From contig CM066291.1 of assembly GCA_033816765.1 (NCBI GenBank), positions 4,650,001 through 4,714,000 on the forward strand: DNA of 64,000 nucleotides, read 5' to 3'. The stretch comes from Nothopassalora personata. Its lineage: Eukaryota; Ascomycota; Dothideomycetes; Mycosphaerellales; Mycosphaerellaceae. Positions 1 to 14,039 of the stretch are shown here, piece by piece. Numbering within the stretch: position 1 is the stretch's first letter; every line of letters starts with the position of its first letter. The position numbers were made by a program, and so were the translations under genes. Below the pieces are notes generated by a model that saw only the letters and a list, made by a program, of their open reading frames with translations, was not told where the DNA came from and did no database searches.

Positions 1-684
1 ATTCGTCCGGCCGCAGTAATATCCGGTCCCACTGCGGCCGCATTTACGGTCAAATTCCAGTCGTCTCCCTTGCATCGATTGCGGCGGCGATGCTTTCTGG
101 GCTCGCCTACTCGACATCTCAACCAGTTCCCCTGCCGTCGGCGGGTCTCGAAAGGCGTTCTGGCGAAAGCTTTCACTCGATGCCCAGCAATCGGCCGTCT
201 TGAACGTGGCGAATGGACTGTGCGGTTGATAGACCAACATGTCACGCCAGCTGCCAGTGACTTGAAGAGTTTGCGCCTTCATTGTGGCCAGCATGCAGAT
301 GTCGCAGCCAGAATGGGTCAGTGCCAGGATGTGTTTATGCTTCTTTCGGGCCACGCTTCTGCTGAGCAGCGGGTTCAGGCGTCCGCGATGCCATAGCTGG
401 ATGTCAGGGTTCGGCTCCAACCACAGCTTTTGCCGTAGAAGTGGCGATCCTCTGATGCTGTCCCTGAAGGTCTTATTGACACGCTGGCTGAGCAGAATCG
501 TGCGCGTGTCATCCACCAGCCTGAGAATGGCCTCTAGCAGTCTCGTGTCGTTCAATACTTGCTGCTGAGGTGTTTGATCGTGATTAATGTGTTTTCGGTC
601 GATATTCTGGATGGTGAGCCGCCGCCGACTTGTCTTTGTCGGGCGTGCTGGCGCCACAGTGCTACGTTTTCTGCCGAGACTCAT
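1..684 (-). CDS. F-box-like protein, C-terminus cut by window edge
   Basis: An open frame of 228 codons runs from an ATG at 684 to the left edge with no stop, so the C-terminus lies outside the window. After a basic N-terminal stretch (about 40 residues, with RRR and KRK clusters) comes a segment of the form LLEAILRLVDD..TILLSQRV..TFRDSI, followed by LLRQKLWLEPNP. This is the F-box-like fold and its trailing motif seen in a large family of Dothideomycete proteins, and later there is a W-R-D-M-L-V-x-Q-P block. By family knowledge these are presumed substrate adaptors of SCF-type ubiquitin ligases, but no target can be named. A GTATATAC element at 787-794 lies about 105 bp upstream of the start. 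Start chosen as the first ATG of the continuous frame. No introns are visible in the part present. Confidence 0.6.
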   Translation of the reverse strand, partial: MSLGRKRSTVAPARPTKTSRRRLTIQNIDRKHINHDQTPQQQVLNDTRLLEAILRLVDDTRTILLSQRVNKTFRDSIRGSPLLRQKLWLEPNPDIQLWHRGRLNPLLSRSVARKKHKHILALTHSGCDICMLATMKAQTLQVTGSWRDMLVYQPHSPFATFKTADCWASSESFRQNAFRDPPTAGELVEMSSRRAQKASPPQSMQGRRLEFDRKCGRSGTGYYCGRTN

Positions 685-4185
<3,501 letters not shown>

Positions 4186-5732
4186 GCAGACGTCGCAGCA
4201 TTAATCAGCAGCCTGTAATTTCACGTGGACCCCCAAGGAATCGCCTTCCGAACCGTACACGTCTGCGTAAATGAAATGCCGTGGCGTCGGCACGTAGAGC
4301 AAGCACATGTTTGGAACTGTATTAGACACTAATCCCAAATCGGGAGGACATCCACACTGCCTGTTTGGGGCAGCCAACGCGTACGGGGGGTGGCGCGGGG
4401 TAGTTCTAGAAATGTACAGCTCCCACCCCCTTTCCCCCCCCCCCCCCCGCCCCACCACTGTCATTGCTTTTGCTCATCAGGTGACCTTATCTATGTCAAG
4501 GGTCATGCCCCTCCATCTTCTCTTCGTTCTCCTTCCCATCTCTTGATCAGCTGGGAAAATCCCGTGGCTGTTGGTGGCCAACTCCACCTGCCTGATCCTC
4601 CCAGCAGCACTACACCCATCAGATAGCTTCACCACAAGCACTGTACTGACATGAAATGAGCTTGTTGTCATATCGCAGACGTTCTCCGGACACGGACACT
4701 GACCGTAGCACTCCAAAGCAACGACTTGCCCAAGCAACAAACGTCACCCTATGCAACAATACCCTTATTAGCAACTACCCGAATATTCCCATGCGACTTT
4801 CCCATGCGACATCCTAGCAAGCCTTAGCTGAACCAACGCGACTACACCCAGTGCAGCTATCTCACGATATACCAATGCGACCAACTCCAAAGCAACACAG
4901 AAAGGCGGCGATGCCCAAAGTCCAGACGCGACGCGAGCCATGTGCTATCTACGTATCTGCTCACGAGCACGACCGATGGTCACCGAATGAGCACTGATGC
5001 CGGATGAGTGAAAAGCGCTCATTTGCCACTCTGTCTCTCATGTGACACGAAGCCCATGCGCCCGCGTTCGCGACTCCTGCGGCAAGACAGTCCTTCGATG
5101 ATGATCACGGCGCAGGCGAGGGGACTGAACTCGTGCCATCCGTTGTCGCTGTCACTGTCGTAATGGTCCGGATCGCAGGGACACTTCATGGAGTGTTATC
5201 GCGATCATGACTACAACGACGCAGATGCTCACGCGGTGTTGTGAACTCCTCACATGGACCAAAATCCGATGCCTGCCACCTCTGTGAATCGCAACCATAT
5301 TTGGGCATTGGGAGTCTGGGGAAGCGATGTGGAGGGTTCGGTGCGACCCAGTGACGATAAGCATACGTTATCGAACCGCGGCAGCCAGGTTATTAAGGCC
5401 TGATTTGGCTGGGGTGATGATAACACCACCACGTGTGATGTATGATGAATGGTACCAGTTCGGTTGCGGATGAACGCGGTCGCGGCCCGTCAAGGAGTCC
5501 ATTCCTCATTGACATCCATGGCCGTGAGACATGGACACGACTACCCCATGAGGCTTACGGGACCATCCGCCTGATATGCAGTATCAATAGCTGTAGTATA
5601 AACAGCCACATATCAGGAGACAGACCAGGAACATTGATCTCACAGTTCTTGAGCAGAGCAACTTCATACTAGCTCATCGACGAGCGCATCTTGTTCACCT
5701 CATCAACTTGTACTTGATACCCATCTGCCAAG
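4186..5732. other. Intergenic between the two N-methyl catabolism genes
   Basis: 1.5 kb with no convincing coding sequence. It contains a 15-C homopolymer at 4434-4448 inside a pyrimidine-rich stretch. Just upstream of the oxygenase it holds the inverted repeat listed separately. It should contain the terminator of the dehydrogenase gene and the promoter of the oxygenase. Confidence 0.5.
5570..5617. promoter_or_regulatory. Two-tier inverted repeat upstream of the Rieske oxygenase
   Basis: The outer arms CCTGATATG (5570-5578) and CATATCAGG (5609-5617) are perfect complements. The inner arms GCTGT (5590-5594) and ACAGC (5602-5606) nest inside them. The structure ends 115 bp before the oxygenase ATG. 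It could be a dyad transcription-factor site or a 5'UTR hairpin; function is inferred only from position. Confidence 0.3.
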
Positions 5733-7059
5733 ATGCCTTCCAGAAGGAATGACAGCATCACCGATACCGTCTTCAACTGGTTTGGATATGGCGGTGGAGC
5801 CACAGAAGACAAACAAGAGAAGCAGGCCATGCGAGCCCTTCCTGCAAACTGGTATCAGTCAGAGGAGATGTACCAGCTGGAACGGAGATCAATCTTCTCA
5901 AGGAAGTGGCAGCTTATCACGCACAAGTGCCGACTACCCAAGCCAGGAGATTGGCTCAAGTTTGAGGTCGCCAACTTCTCCTTCGTGATCACACACGATC
6001 GGACCGGCAAGTTCAACGCCTTCCACAACGTGTGCCGGCATCGAGCGTTTCCTGTCGTCACGGAAGAATCAGGCTCCTCAAAGATTTTCTCCTGCAAATA
6101 CCACGGCTGGTCATATGGTCTCAATGGTAAGCTTGCCAAGGCGCCTGGCTACCAAGAACTCGAAGGTTTCGACAAGGAGAAGAACAGCTTGATGCCCATT
6201 CATCTTCATGTCGACCGTAATGGCTTCATGTATGTCAACTTTGATGCCAAGGAGACACCTGAGATCGCCTGGGAGGACGACATGATCGGTATGGATACTC
6301 AGGAACGCTACCAGGACTTCAACTTCGAAGACTATCAGTTCGATCACTTCTGGGAGATGGAAGGTGACTACAACTGGAAGATTCTGGCCGACAACTACAA
6401 CGAGTGCTACCACTGCGCAACATCACATCCAGACATTGGTGCTGTGGCGAATCTTCAATCGTACTCGGTCGACACAGCACGAGGACAGATCGTCCACAAC
6501 CCTGCCACGACACAAGAACAACGCGATGCTGGTCTCGTCGTGGCGAGTACATACTACTTCCCCAACGTCTCGACAAACATCACGTAGGTCATAACCTCGC
6601 CTTTTCCTGCCAAATCAAAACACTAACAACATCAATAGTCCACACTTCTTCATGATCCAACGCTTCGTGCCCTCCTCCTCCTCACGATCGTCAATGCAAT
6701 ACCAAGTCTTCCGCAACAATAACTCAACCGACGAACAATTCGACCTCGTCAGCCAGATCTACAAACGTGTCATGTCCGAGGACAAGTATCTCTGCAACCT
6801 CGCCCAGAAGAACATCAACGCTGGCATCTTCACAAACGGCGAGCTGCACCCGCGACTCGAGAAGGGACCGCTCTACTTTCAGAACAATGTCCGCGAGGCT
6901 GTGATGGAGCACTTTGAGAAGGAGAAGCGAGCACGGAAGGAGATCTGGCCAGCGAGGCCGGAATTGCCGCAGACCGGGACCACGCATATCTCGAAGAGAG
7001 ACATTGATTTCTGTAGTGGGTTGAGCTGTGCCACGCCGCCGAAGGAGTTATCGTGGTGA
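5733..7059 (+). CDS. Rieske [2Fe-2S] non-haem iron oxygenase, choline/glycine betaine monooxygenase-like
   Basis: Two exons, 5733-6583 and 6639-7059, give 423 residues. The 55-bp intron (GTAGGT...AATAG) is required because a stop follows immediately at 6585 and the frame resumes with PHFFMIQRF. The Rieske cluster is C101-x-H103 and C121-x2-H124. The mononuclear iron site is in NWKILADNYNECYHCATSHPD, with H227 and H232 as ligands and D220 as the bridging acid. This layout is that of alpha subunits such as choline monooxygenase, glycine betaine demethylase (GbcA type) and carnitine monooxygenase, which need a separate reductase; none is seen in this window. With the upstream dimethylglycine/sarcosine-type dehydrogenase on the same strand it suggests a choline/betaine demethylation route. 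The substrate among choline, betaine and carnitine cannot be decided here. Confidence 0.88.
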
Positions 7060-7888
7060 AGAAGGGACAGGGCCATGGGCCACGGTGATGAATGTAATGA
7101 GGGCTTGGGCTTTGAGCGTTTGGTGTTTGGAGTTGGAACGATGGCTCAATTGGCGAAGTCGGGATGGTCGTTGTGAAGGAGCATTGGAGATGGAGTAACC
7201 AGACAACATGTACTGCCCATTCGACTATCTGATCATGCTTTTCACTTCCAATGAATGGTCGCTCGCCACCGCAAATCCATGGTTCTGGAAGCTTTCCAAG
7301 CATTCCCTATCTCCAACTCTTGGTCTGCCTGGCTGACTCTGCCGCTCCCCTCCAAGCCCAACAGACCTTTCGTGAGCCGCTATCGTCATCTCGGCCTCGA
7401 TCTCATTCAAGTCTACCCACAGTATGCCGTCCCTAATGCCTCGCACGTCTCATAGCACATGTTCGCCTCTTCTTCATCGTCGCCGTGCCCATGAAACGTG
7501 CAGCAGGCCGGCGGCACAATCGCACCCTCCCAAGTCCCAGGGTCGAGTCCATCATCACATCGACTCTCTCCCTCTCCGCGCCGAGTCGCACAGTCTTGCG
7601 ACCGAATCTGTCAAGGACCATGATCGCAGCCGAGTCACCCCTGCGCCTGTGGCCAGGTAGAACTAGTTGCCAAGAATCATTCAATTGCTCTTCATAGCAA
7701 GGTATGTTTGAGCGAAAACACTTCACATAGTATCCCACTTGTCAAGATTCCTCCCCAGCCGATGATGTAACGGGAGAGATCATCTGGTGGCGAGGTGATG
7801 AGGTGAAAGAAGTGAGGGTGTAACGAGTTGTTTTGGGGACAACGGACGATCCGCCAAGACCAATGCCGTTGCTGCATCGATCCTCCTC
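7060..7888. other. Left flank of the retrotransposon, no supported gene
   Basis: About 830 bp of normal-composition DNA between the oxygenase stop and the copia insertion. Short frames on both strands overlap heavily and none shows a domain. It retains normal CA/TG content, so the mutation process that hit the adjacent element did not spread here. Confidence 0.5.
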
Positions 7889-7893
7889 GTTCT
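7889..7893. repeat. Target-site duplication, left copy (GTTCT)
   Basis: GTTCT immediately precedes the 5' LTR and recurs at 22030-22034 immediately after the 3' LTR. A 5-bp duplication is typical of Ty1/copia integrases and fixes the outer boundaries. Confidence 0.9.
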
Positions 7894-8069
7894 TGTTGTG
7901 AATCAGGTGACCAAGGTCTATGTTAGTCAGGACTTGGCACACACACACTATATTACACTGTTTTCTGTAGCTAGATAGTCTTACACCTTGTGGCAATTTA
8001 TAAGGGTTACTAATCCACCCTATCGTTTTAATCTAGAAGCTTATACTCGTTAAATACCTAATTATAATA
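7894..8069 (+). repeat. Copia 5' LTR (176 bp)
   Basis: Begins TGTTGTGAATC and ends AATTATAATA. It pairs with 21854-22029, equal in length, with 13 differences, all C/T or G/A transitions in CA/TG context. In this copy the mutated positions are the seven nearest the internal region; its outer end keeps the ancestral bases. Confidence 0.93.
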
Positions 8070-8081
8070 GGTTATAAGCCC
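8070..8081 (+). other. Copia primer-binding site, half-tRNA(iMet) type
   Basis: GGTTATAAGCCC directly follows the 5' LTR. Allowing one RIP-type G-to-A change (TG to TA) it reads GGTTATGAGCCC, the complement of the anticodon stem-loop of eukaryotic initiator tRNA-Met (GGGCTCATAACC). Priming from an internal tRNA-iMet fragment is known for several copia elements. The match is from memory of the tRNA consensus. Confidence 0.6.
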
Positions 8082-8329
8082 GGGTGCTCCTCTACCTATC
8101 CAATTTAAAACCTGAATCGTCATCGAAGCTCCATTAAGGATTAGCTTGCCTTGCTAGTAGACTCGACCCTATATTTGTTTTACGGACAACTACCTAATCG
8201 ATTTAAGAACTACTATAGGAGATCGGTACTAAGCACTAGTACCGTAGTATAGCATCTAAAAGAGCTAGACTAGGTATAGAGTTTAGAAACAACACCTCTA
8301 GCAACCTAGTAAGATCCGCTAAGGATAAC

Positions 8330-11300
8330 TAGGTACTTAGGAAAGGCGTGTAGTTCTAGGCATAGAAATCTATACTAATTAGCGCACTACTAGAGAAGGA
8401 TCTAGTTAGATACGTGATCTATAATCTAGACTAGGTTGACCTAAAGTACGCTCTAAATAGAGTAGCTTATAATCAACCCTAAGATGTAACTAAGAATATC
8501 TAAGATAAGACTACCTAGAATAAAGCCCCTTAGGACATTACTAGTAGTGCAGGATATAAAGCTGCCTATAAGCGATAGAAGAAAGAGGGCATGTAAGCAT
8601 ATAGCATTATTATAGCTAGATTAGATTCTACCCTAAGGCTAAACTTTAGAGATATAGACAAGTTAGCTAAGGAATTGTATAATTTAATTAAGGCAATATA
8701 TAAGCTAGTTATTATAATTAATCTATATAATCCTCTAAAGGCAGTTAGACACATTAAACTAGATGCTGCAAGACCTAATACATTAAAGTACTATAAAGAC
8801 TTTTAAGCATAGGTGAATAACAATAAGACTACTATAGAGCAATTTATTAGATCTTCCCTAGTTAATAACAAGTCAAGGCTTAAATCCTTTTTTGTCCTCC
8901 TAGAAGGCATCTATAGATTATACTTTATTAAAGGTCTAAACTATGTCAAATAGCTTAGGACATAGAGACATAACAATCCCCTAGAATTAACTACCCTAGA
9001 GAGAATGTTTATAACTCTTAGGAAGGAGTAAGTACCTACTACCTATAAACTAAGTAATAGCTTTGTTAGAGCATTCTTAAGCAAGAATAATAATAAGCAG
9101 TGCATATAGTGCTTATATAAGCACACTAACGCGAACTGCTATAAGTAGCATCTAGAGAAGAATCCTAGGAACAGGTCTAAGAAGGGTAAAGACACCCTAA
9201 AGGATAGGGCAAAGAAGGTAAAGGGTAGCAAATCCTATAGGAAGAGGATTGCTATAGCAATTAATAACTAGTTAGACTTATTATCTAATTAGGAGCACAG
9301 CTCTAATAGTAATAGGGACTAGAGATAACTACATAGGAGGTCTAGAGTAGCTATTGCAATTATATAACTAGTATATATAGGAAGGATAGTAGCTGCCGCA
9401 TTAAACCTAATATTAATAGACAAAGTCTATAACATAGGCATATCCTTCTATATCTACAATAATCTTATAGACCTTTAGAATGTTAGGCTAAGACTAAGGC
9501 CTATATGCTTCTTATAGGCCGTTAGGTAAGGATCTCTTACGACTAAAGGAGAATTAGAGTAGGTTATAAAGAACTATCTTAGCTAAGAGACTACCCTCCT
9601 CCTTCGCAATATGCTTTACTTACTAGAGTTAGATGCGATACTAATCTCTATAGAACTCCTATATAAGAAACATAGAGTTTACCTAGATAGACTATCTAAA
9701 ATGCTGTTCTAGAAGGACAAGCCTATAGGCTTAGTTAAGATAATAAAAAATGGTATTGTCTTTAGGAACCTTAGGGTAAAGAGGGGTTCTAGGAAGGATA
9801 AAGATAGATTAGTACTAAAAGGACTTACTACTCTTACATTTACTAAGCTAAGAACTAACATAGTTAGATAGTATTAAAGGCTTAGGTATATTAGGAGTAT
9901 ATTACTCAATGCTATAAAAGAAGCAATTAAGGGCCTAGAAGATATTAATACTATAGAGTTAGGGCACTGTAAGACTTATAAGCTTATAAGGTTATAAAGA
10001 GTTGTTTTAAGAATCCCTAGGAGACCTATACTAGAGGCATTAGATAAAATCTATGCTAACCTAGTTAGTCTAATTACTCTACTCTCTTATAATAGTTACG
10101 CATATTGCCTTATGCTTACGTATGCTAAAACTAGGATAAGATAGTGCTTACTACTTCTAAAGAAAAGTAATGCTCTAATAGCAATTAAGACTTAGCTTAC
10201 TATAATATAGAACCACTATAAGAAGAAACCTAAGATCTAGTTCTTAGATAGTAGTAGGGAATTTAACAATATTAAACTTAGAACACATGCCTAACATAAA
10301 GGAATTAGATAGAATTTTGTATTACTATACACACCTAAGTAGAATGGAATTGCTAAAGCTTCGAATCAAGTTATTATTAACAAGGCTAGAGCTATGCTTA
10401 TAGACTTTAGCTTACTACAGAACCTCTAGCCCTAGGCTATAGATTTCGTATACTATATTACGAACCGCCTCTTTAACTTAACAACAAAAAATGTACTATA
10501 GATTAACTTTAAGAAGGACCTAGGCATTAATGTTAAAGAGATAGACTTAAGGAATATAAGGAGGTTTAGATATAAAGCATATAAACATAACGACAATTAC
10601 ACTAAGTCTAAAAAGTTCTCTATAAGGGCGGACATATAGTAGCATATAGGATTCTAGGGTAGTTTATTAACTAACTACCTACTGTAGAAGCTATAGTAGG
10701 AGAAAGGAAAATAGGTCTATAAGATAACCTATTCCCCCTATATAACTTTTAATAAAGATTTCTTATAGAACTCGCAATACTAAATCCCTATAGGTAAGTA
10801 GGTCGCTTAGGGGGAGCAGATAGGGCAGACTGTTAAGAGCTCCTAGCTTACTACTAGTAATAAGCATACTGTCCTAGATAACGAGATTACCTTCCTTAGA
10901 CACCCCTATAATAACCCTAAGGACCCTTACTATAAAGGTATTTATATGCCTTATAAAGAGCTATACGAGCTAGAAGCGAGTTACTAACCCTATAAACCTT
11001 TAAGGGGAGCTATATAGCTAGAGGGGGAGCTATAGCAGCATAGTAACTAACCTAAAACACAAAGGGCTTCGTAACAAGACTCCCCTAACTAAGGTTAGTC
11101 TTAAGGGGAGCATAGGACAGAAGATTCACGTCCACTATTTAGAGACACATCCCCCTAGCTCTAGGAACAGTCTCCTATAGAGCATACCTAGCTCTAGGAA
11201 CAATCTCCTATAGAGCATACCTAGCTCTAGGAACAATCCCCTATAGAGTATAAGCCTTAGACTTCACAGTCTAAAGAACTATACTAAGAAGACACAGCCC

Positions 11301-13045
11301 TAGCTGTATAAGAAGACCCTAATTAGGCCATAACACTATTCTACCCTACCCTACACATTAGTAAGAGGAAGAGAGATAGGACTTATAAGCCTATAAAGAC
11401 TAAATAAGCTAAGGTCTATCCTAAGCTAACTAGGAGAAGTTTAAGATAGAATGGATCCTATTATAATTACAGCAAACTTAAGAAAGTATTCGCTACAATA
11501 GCTATAGATAATATAAAGAAGGGGAAGCTTATAGATCCTACTACCCTAACTAAAGTATTAAACAGACCTAATAGAGCTAAATAGATTAGGGCAATTAGAA
11601 AGGAATTTAACTCCTTAGAAGACACAGAATGTATTATATAGATCCTATTATAGAAAGTCCCTAAGGGTAGGAAACTACTTATAGTAAAATGGGTCCTATA
11701 CTATAAGTATCTTCCTAATAGGTCTATTAAGAAGCGTAGAGCTAGATAGGTAGTAAAGGGGTTTACTTAAAAGCAAGGGACAGACTATATTAAAACCTTT
11801 GCTCTAACCCTAAGGCTACTAATAAGCAGGATTCTCCTAGCCCTATGTATAGTTCTAGGCTAAAAGAGGAGACAGATTAATGTTAAAACAGCATTTATAA
11901 ACCCTAACATTAACAGACCTTTATATATTAAACTACTAGAAGGGGTAGAACTTATTAAGAAAGATCTATCTAACAAAGTCCTAGAAATTAAGAAGGGACT
12001 ATATAGATTGAAATAAGCTACAAACCTCTAGTACTACGATGCTAAGGAAGCTCTAGAAGAATTAGGCCTAAAGAGACTTAATTCTAATGCATGTCTTTTT
12101 TAGGGGAGAATCTTTTAGTTCTCCTATATATAGATGACTTTTAGATCTTTAGCGATAGTAATTAGAAGATTAAGAGGTTCATTGCTAAACTAAAGAATAA
12201 GTACTCTATTAAAACTGTTAACACCAACTTTTTCCTAGGCATATAACTAAAGAGTAAAAAGAATAGAGATCTCTATGTCTCCTAAAAGCACTATACTTTA
12301 GAGAAACTTTAGAAACATAGCCTAGACTTAGCTAAAAGTGTTAAGTATCCCCTTAACCGCCTATATAAAGCTTATAAAGAGCAATGCAACATATAGGATT
12401 ACAATCTATTTAACACATTAATTAGGGAACTCTAGTACCTAGCTAACTAAACTAGGCTAGATATCTCCTATATAATAAACTACTTAGCTAAATTCTTAGC
12501 TAATCCTATAGTAGAACATATTGCTGTAGTAAAGCATGTTTAGAGATATATTGCTAGAATAATTAACAAGTGCCTAATCTTTAGAAAAACATAATCCCTA
12601 AAGCTAGAGATCTACATAGACTCTAATTTCTCTAGAGATCTAATAGGTAGATCTACCTTAGGACTCCTAGTTAAAATGGCTAGAAGTCCTGTTATCTAGA
12701 AATCCAACCTATAGAAGGAGATAGTGCTATTAAGTACTAAAGTAGAGTATGTGGCCTTAACTAAATGCTATAGGGAAGTAATATAGTTAAGAAATCTACT
12801 CTATAAAACCTAGAAAATAACTAACTACAAAGCTTAAGCCTTTAAGATCTTTATAGACAACTAGTCTACTATTAAGCTAGTTAGAGATTACACTAACTAT
12901 AGAAGAACTAAGCATGTTAGACTAAGGAACCACTTTTGTAGACATGTTTATAAAGAAGGCTTAATTATAGTTAAGTATATCCCTACTATATAGTAGCTTA
13001 TAGATTAGCTTATAAAGCTAAAGTTACTAAACTATATTCTCTAAG
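8330..13045 (+). pseudogene. Copia gag-pol remnant (gag, integrase, RT, RNase H)
   Basis: Reading TAG/TAA as mutated CAG/CAA/TGG gives one long polyprotein. Gag occupies roughly 8.33-9.3 kb with a zinc knuckle C-x2-C-x4-H-x4-C at about 9101-9133. Integrase lies near 9.95-10.56 kb (TPKQNGIAKASNQ, cf. TPQQNGIAE of copia). RT lies near 11.6-12.3 kb (V-KGFTQKQGTDY; the catalytic YVDD appears as YIDDF). RNase H lies near 12.6-13.04 kb (a degraded ADxxS/TKAEY-like segment, STKVEYVAL, then KHVRLRNHF). The frame ends about 13045 near AAGGGAGG. No functional protein can be made. The start of gag is approximate. Confidence 0.85.
11154..11252 (+). repeat. Three tandem copies of a 33-bp unit inside copia pol
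   Basis: Units at 11154-11186, 11187-11219 and 11220-11252 start CCTAGCTCTAGGAAC and differ at only a few positions. 33 bp equals 11 codons, so the array kept the frame. It lies in the spacer between integrase and RT, a low-complexity linker in copia polyproteins. Confidence 0.85.
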
Positions 13046-13755
13046 GGAGGCTTCTAGAGACTAACTACACTTTTATTTGTACATAGCAAGACCTTCATTT
13101 ATTTATAAGGATTCAAATATCTCATTTGTTTAGAGACAGTAGAAGAAAGTTTTTATTTATTAGCCTTAAGGGCTAGATTTATTTAGGGTATCGTATATCT
13201 TACTATGCTTATGCAACTAGACTATAGAGAGGCCTGCTTTAGAACTGCCTTTTAAGGCAAGATCTAGTTTATTATTATAGACTCTAATTTAGGGGAGCTA
13301 TAGTATTAAAACAAAAGGAAATAGAGAAGTAGACCGCCCTTACTTATAACGACCATTTTATCCTTTAGCCCTAACTAAATTACTAAGACCTAATGCAAGT
13401 ATACTATCTAGACTACTACTTGCTACTAAAACTACTAGAGCCTCTAGAACCCCTCTTATAGGAAGTTAAGTTTAATATAGCACCCTCCTAAAAGTCATTA
13501 TTAGTACCTAAGCGCTGTAGGAACTAACGAATTAAGGTAGTAACCTTATCCTAAGAGAGGGAGTTAGAGAATAGGAGGCGAAGCTCTAGGAGGACAGTTC
13601 TAGAACTATTACTAGGAGCCCTAGGGATGCTTAGGCGCTAGTCTATATCGCTAGGAATAAGCTAGGTAGGTAGCATCTAAAGACTATATCTAGAGGTACT
13701 TATACTAGGAGAGTATAGAACTAGAGATAGGAAGCCCTTACGTAGAGGACTGCTA

Positions 13756-13760
13756 CGTAT
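13756..13760. repeat. Gypsy target-site duplication, left copy (CGTAT)
   Basis: CGTAT abuts the gypsy 5' LTR and recurs at 20623-20627 after the 3' LTR, proving that the gypsy element inserted into the copia element. Confidence 0.9.
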
Positions 13761-13956
13761 TGTAAGGGGTAGCCTAGTAGCTAACCCTTACATATAGCCT
13801 TGTATATAATATGCGGTCGCGACCGGCTACTAAGCCGCACGTAACCCGCATACGTACACCTTGCGACGCGTAATGCGTCTTAAACAAAAGGCAAGAATTA
13901 GTTCATCTACGACTAGTAGGTCGTAGGCGTGCTATACATTACGACATCCCTTAACA
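13761..13956 (+). repeat. Gypsy 5' LTR (196 bp)
   Basis: Begins TGTAAGGG and ends CCCTTAACA. Differs from the 3' copy at about 12 positions, all transitions in CA/TG context. It contains an 8-bp inverted repeat at its start (TGTAAGGG / CCCTTACA), a TATATAATA box and the 12-bp palindrome CGGTCGCGACCG. Confidence 0.93.
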
Positions 13957-13968
13957 GTTCTAATTCTT
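13893..13968 (+). other. Putative self-priming pair of the gypsy element
   Basis: AAGAATTAG at 13893-13901 inside the 5' LTR is the exact complement of CTAATTCTT at 13960-13968, which begins four bases after the LTR where the primer-binding site should be. In Tf1/sushi-type elements the 5' end of the RNA folds back and primes on such a site. The same 9-mer is kept in the 3' LTR at 20559-20567. No tRNA 3' end is obvious at this place. Confidence 0.5.
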
Positions 13969-14039
13969 CTCTTCGTTACAATCTATACACGCTATAGAGT
14001 CCGAACGCGACGATAGTAGCGCTACGCCTACGGCTCCCC

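Noticed and set aside
4434..4448. C homopolymer as a regulatory element
   Set aside because: A simple repeat with no associated motif; length is unreliable.
7433..7738. 101-codon minus-strand frame left of the copia element
   Set aside because: Basic composition only, no family resemblance and a similar-length frame opposite.
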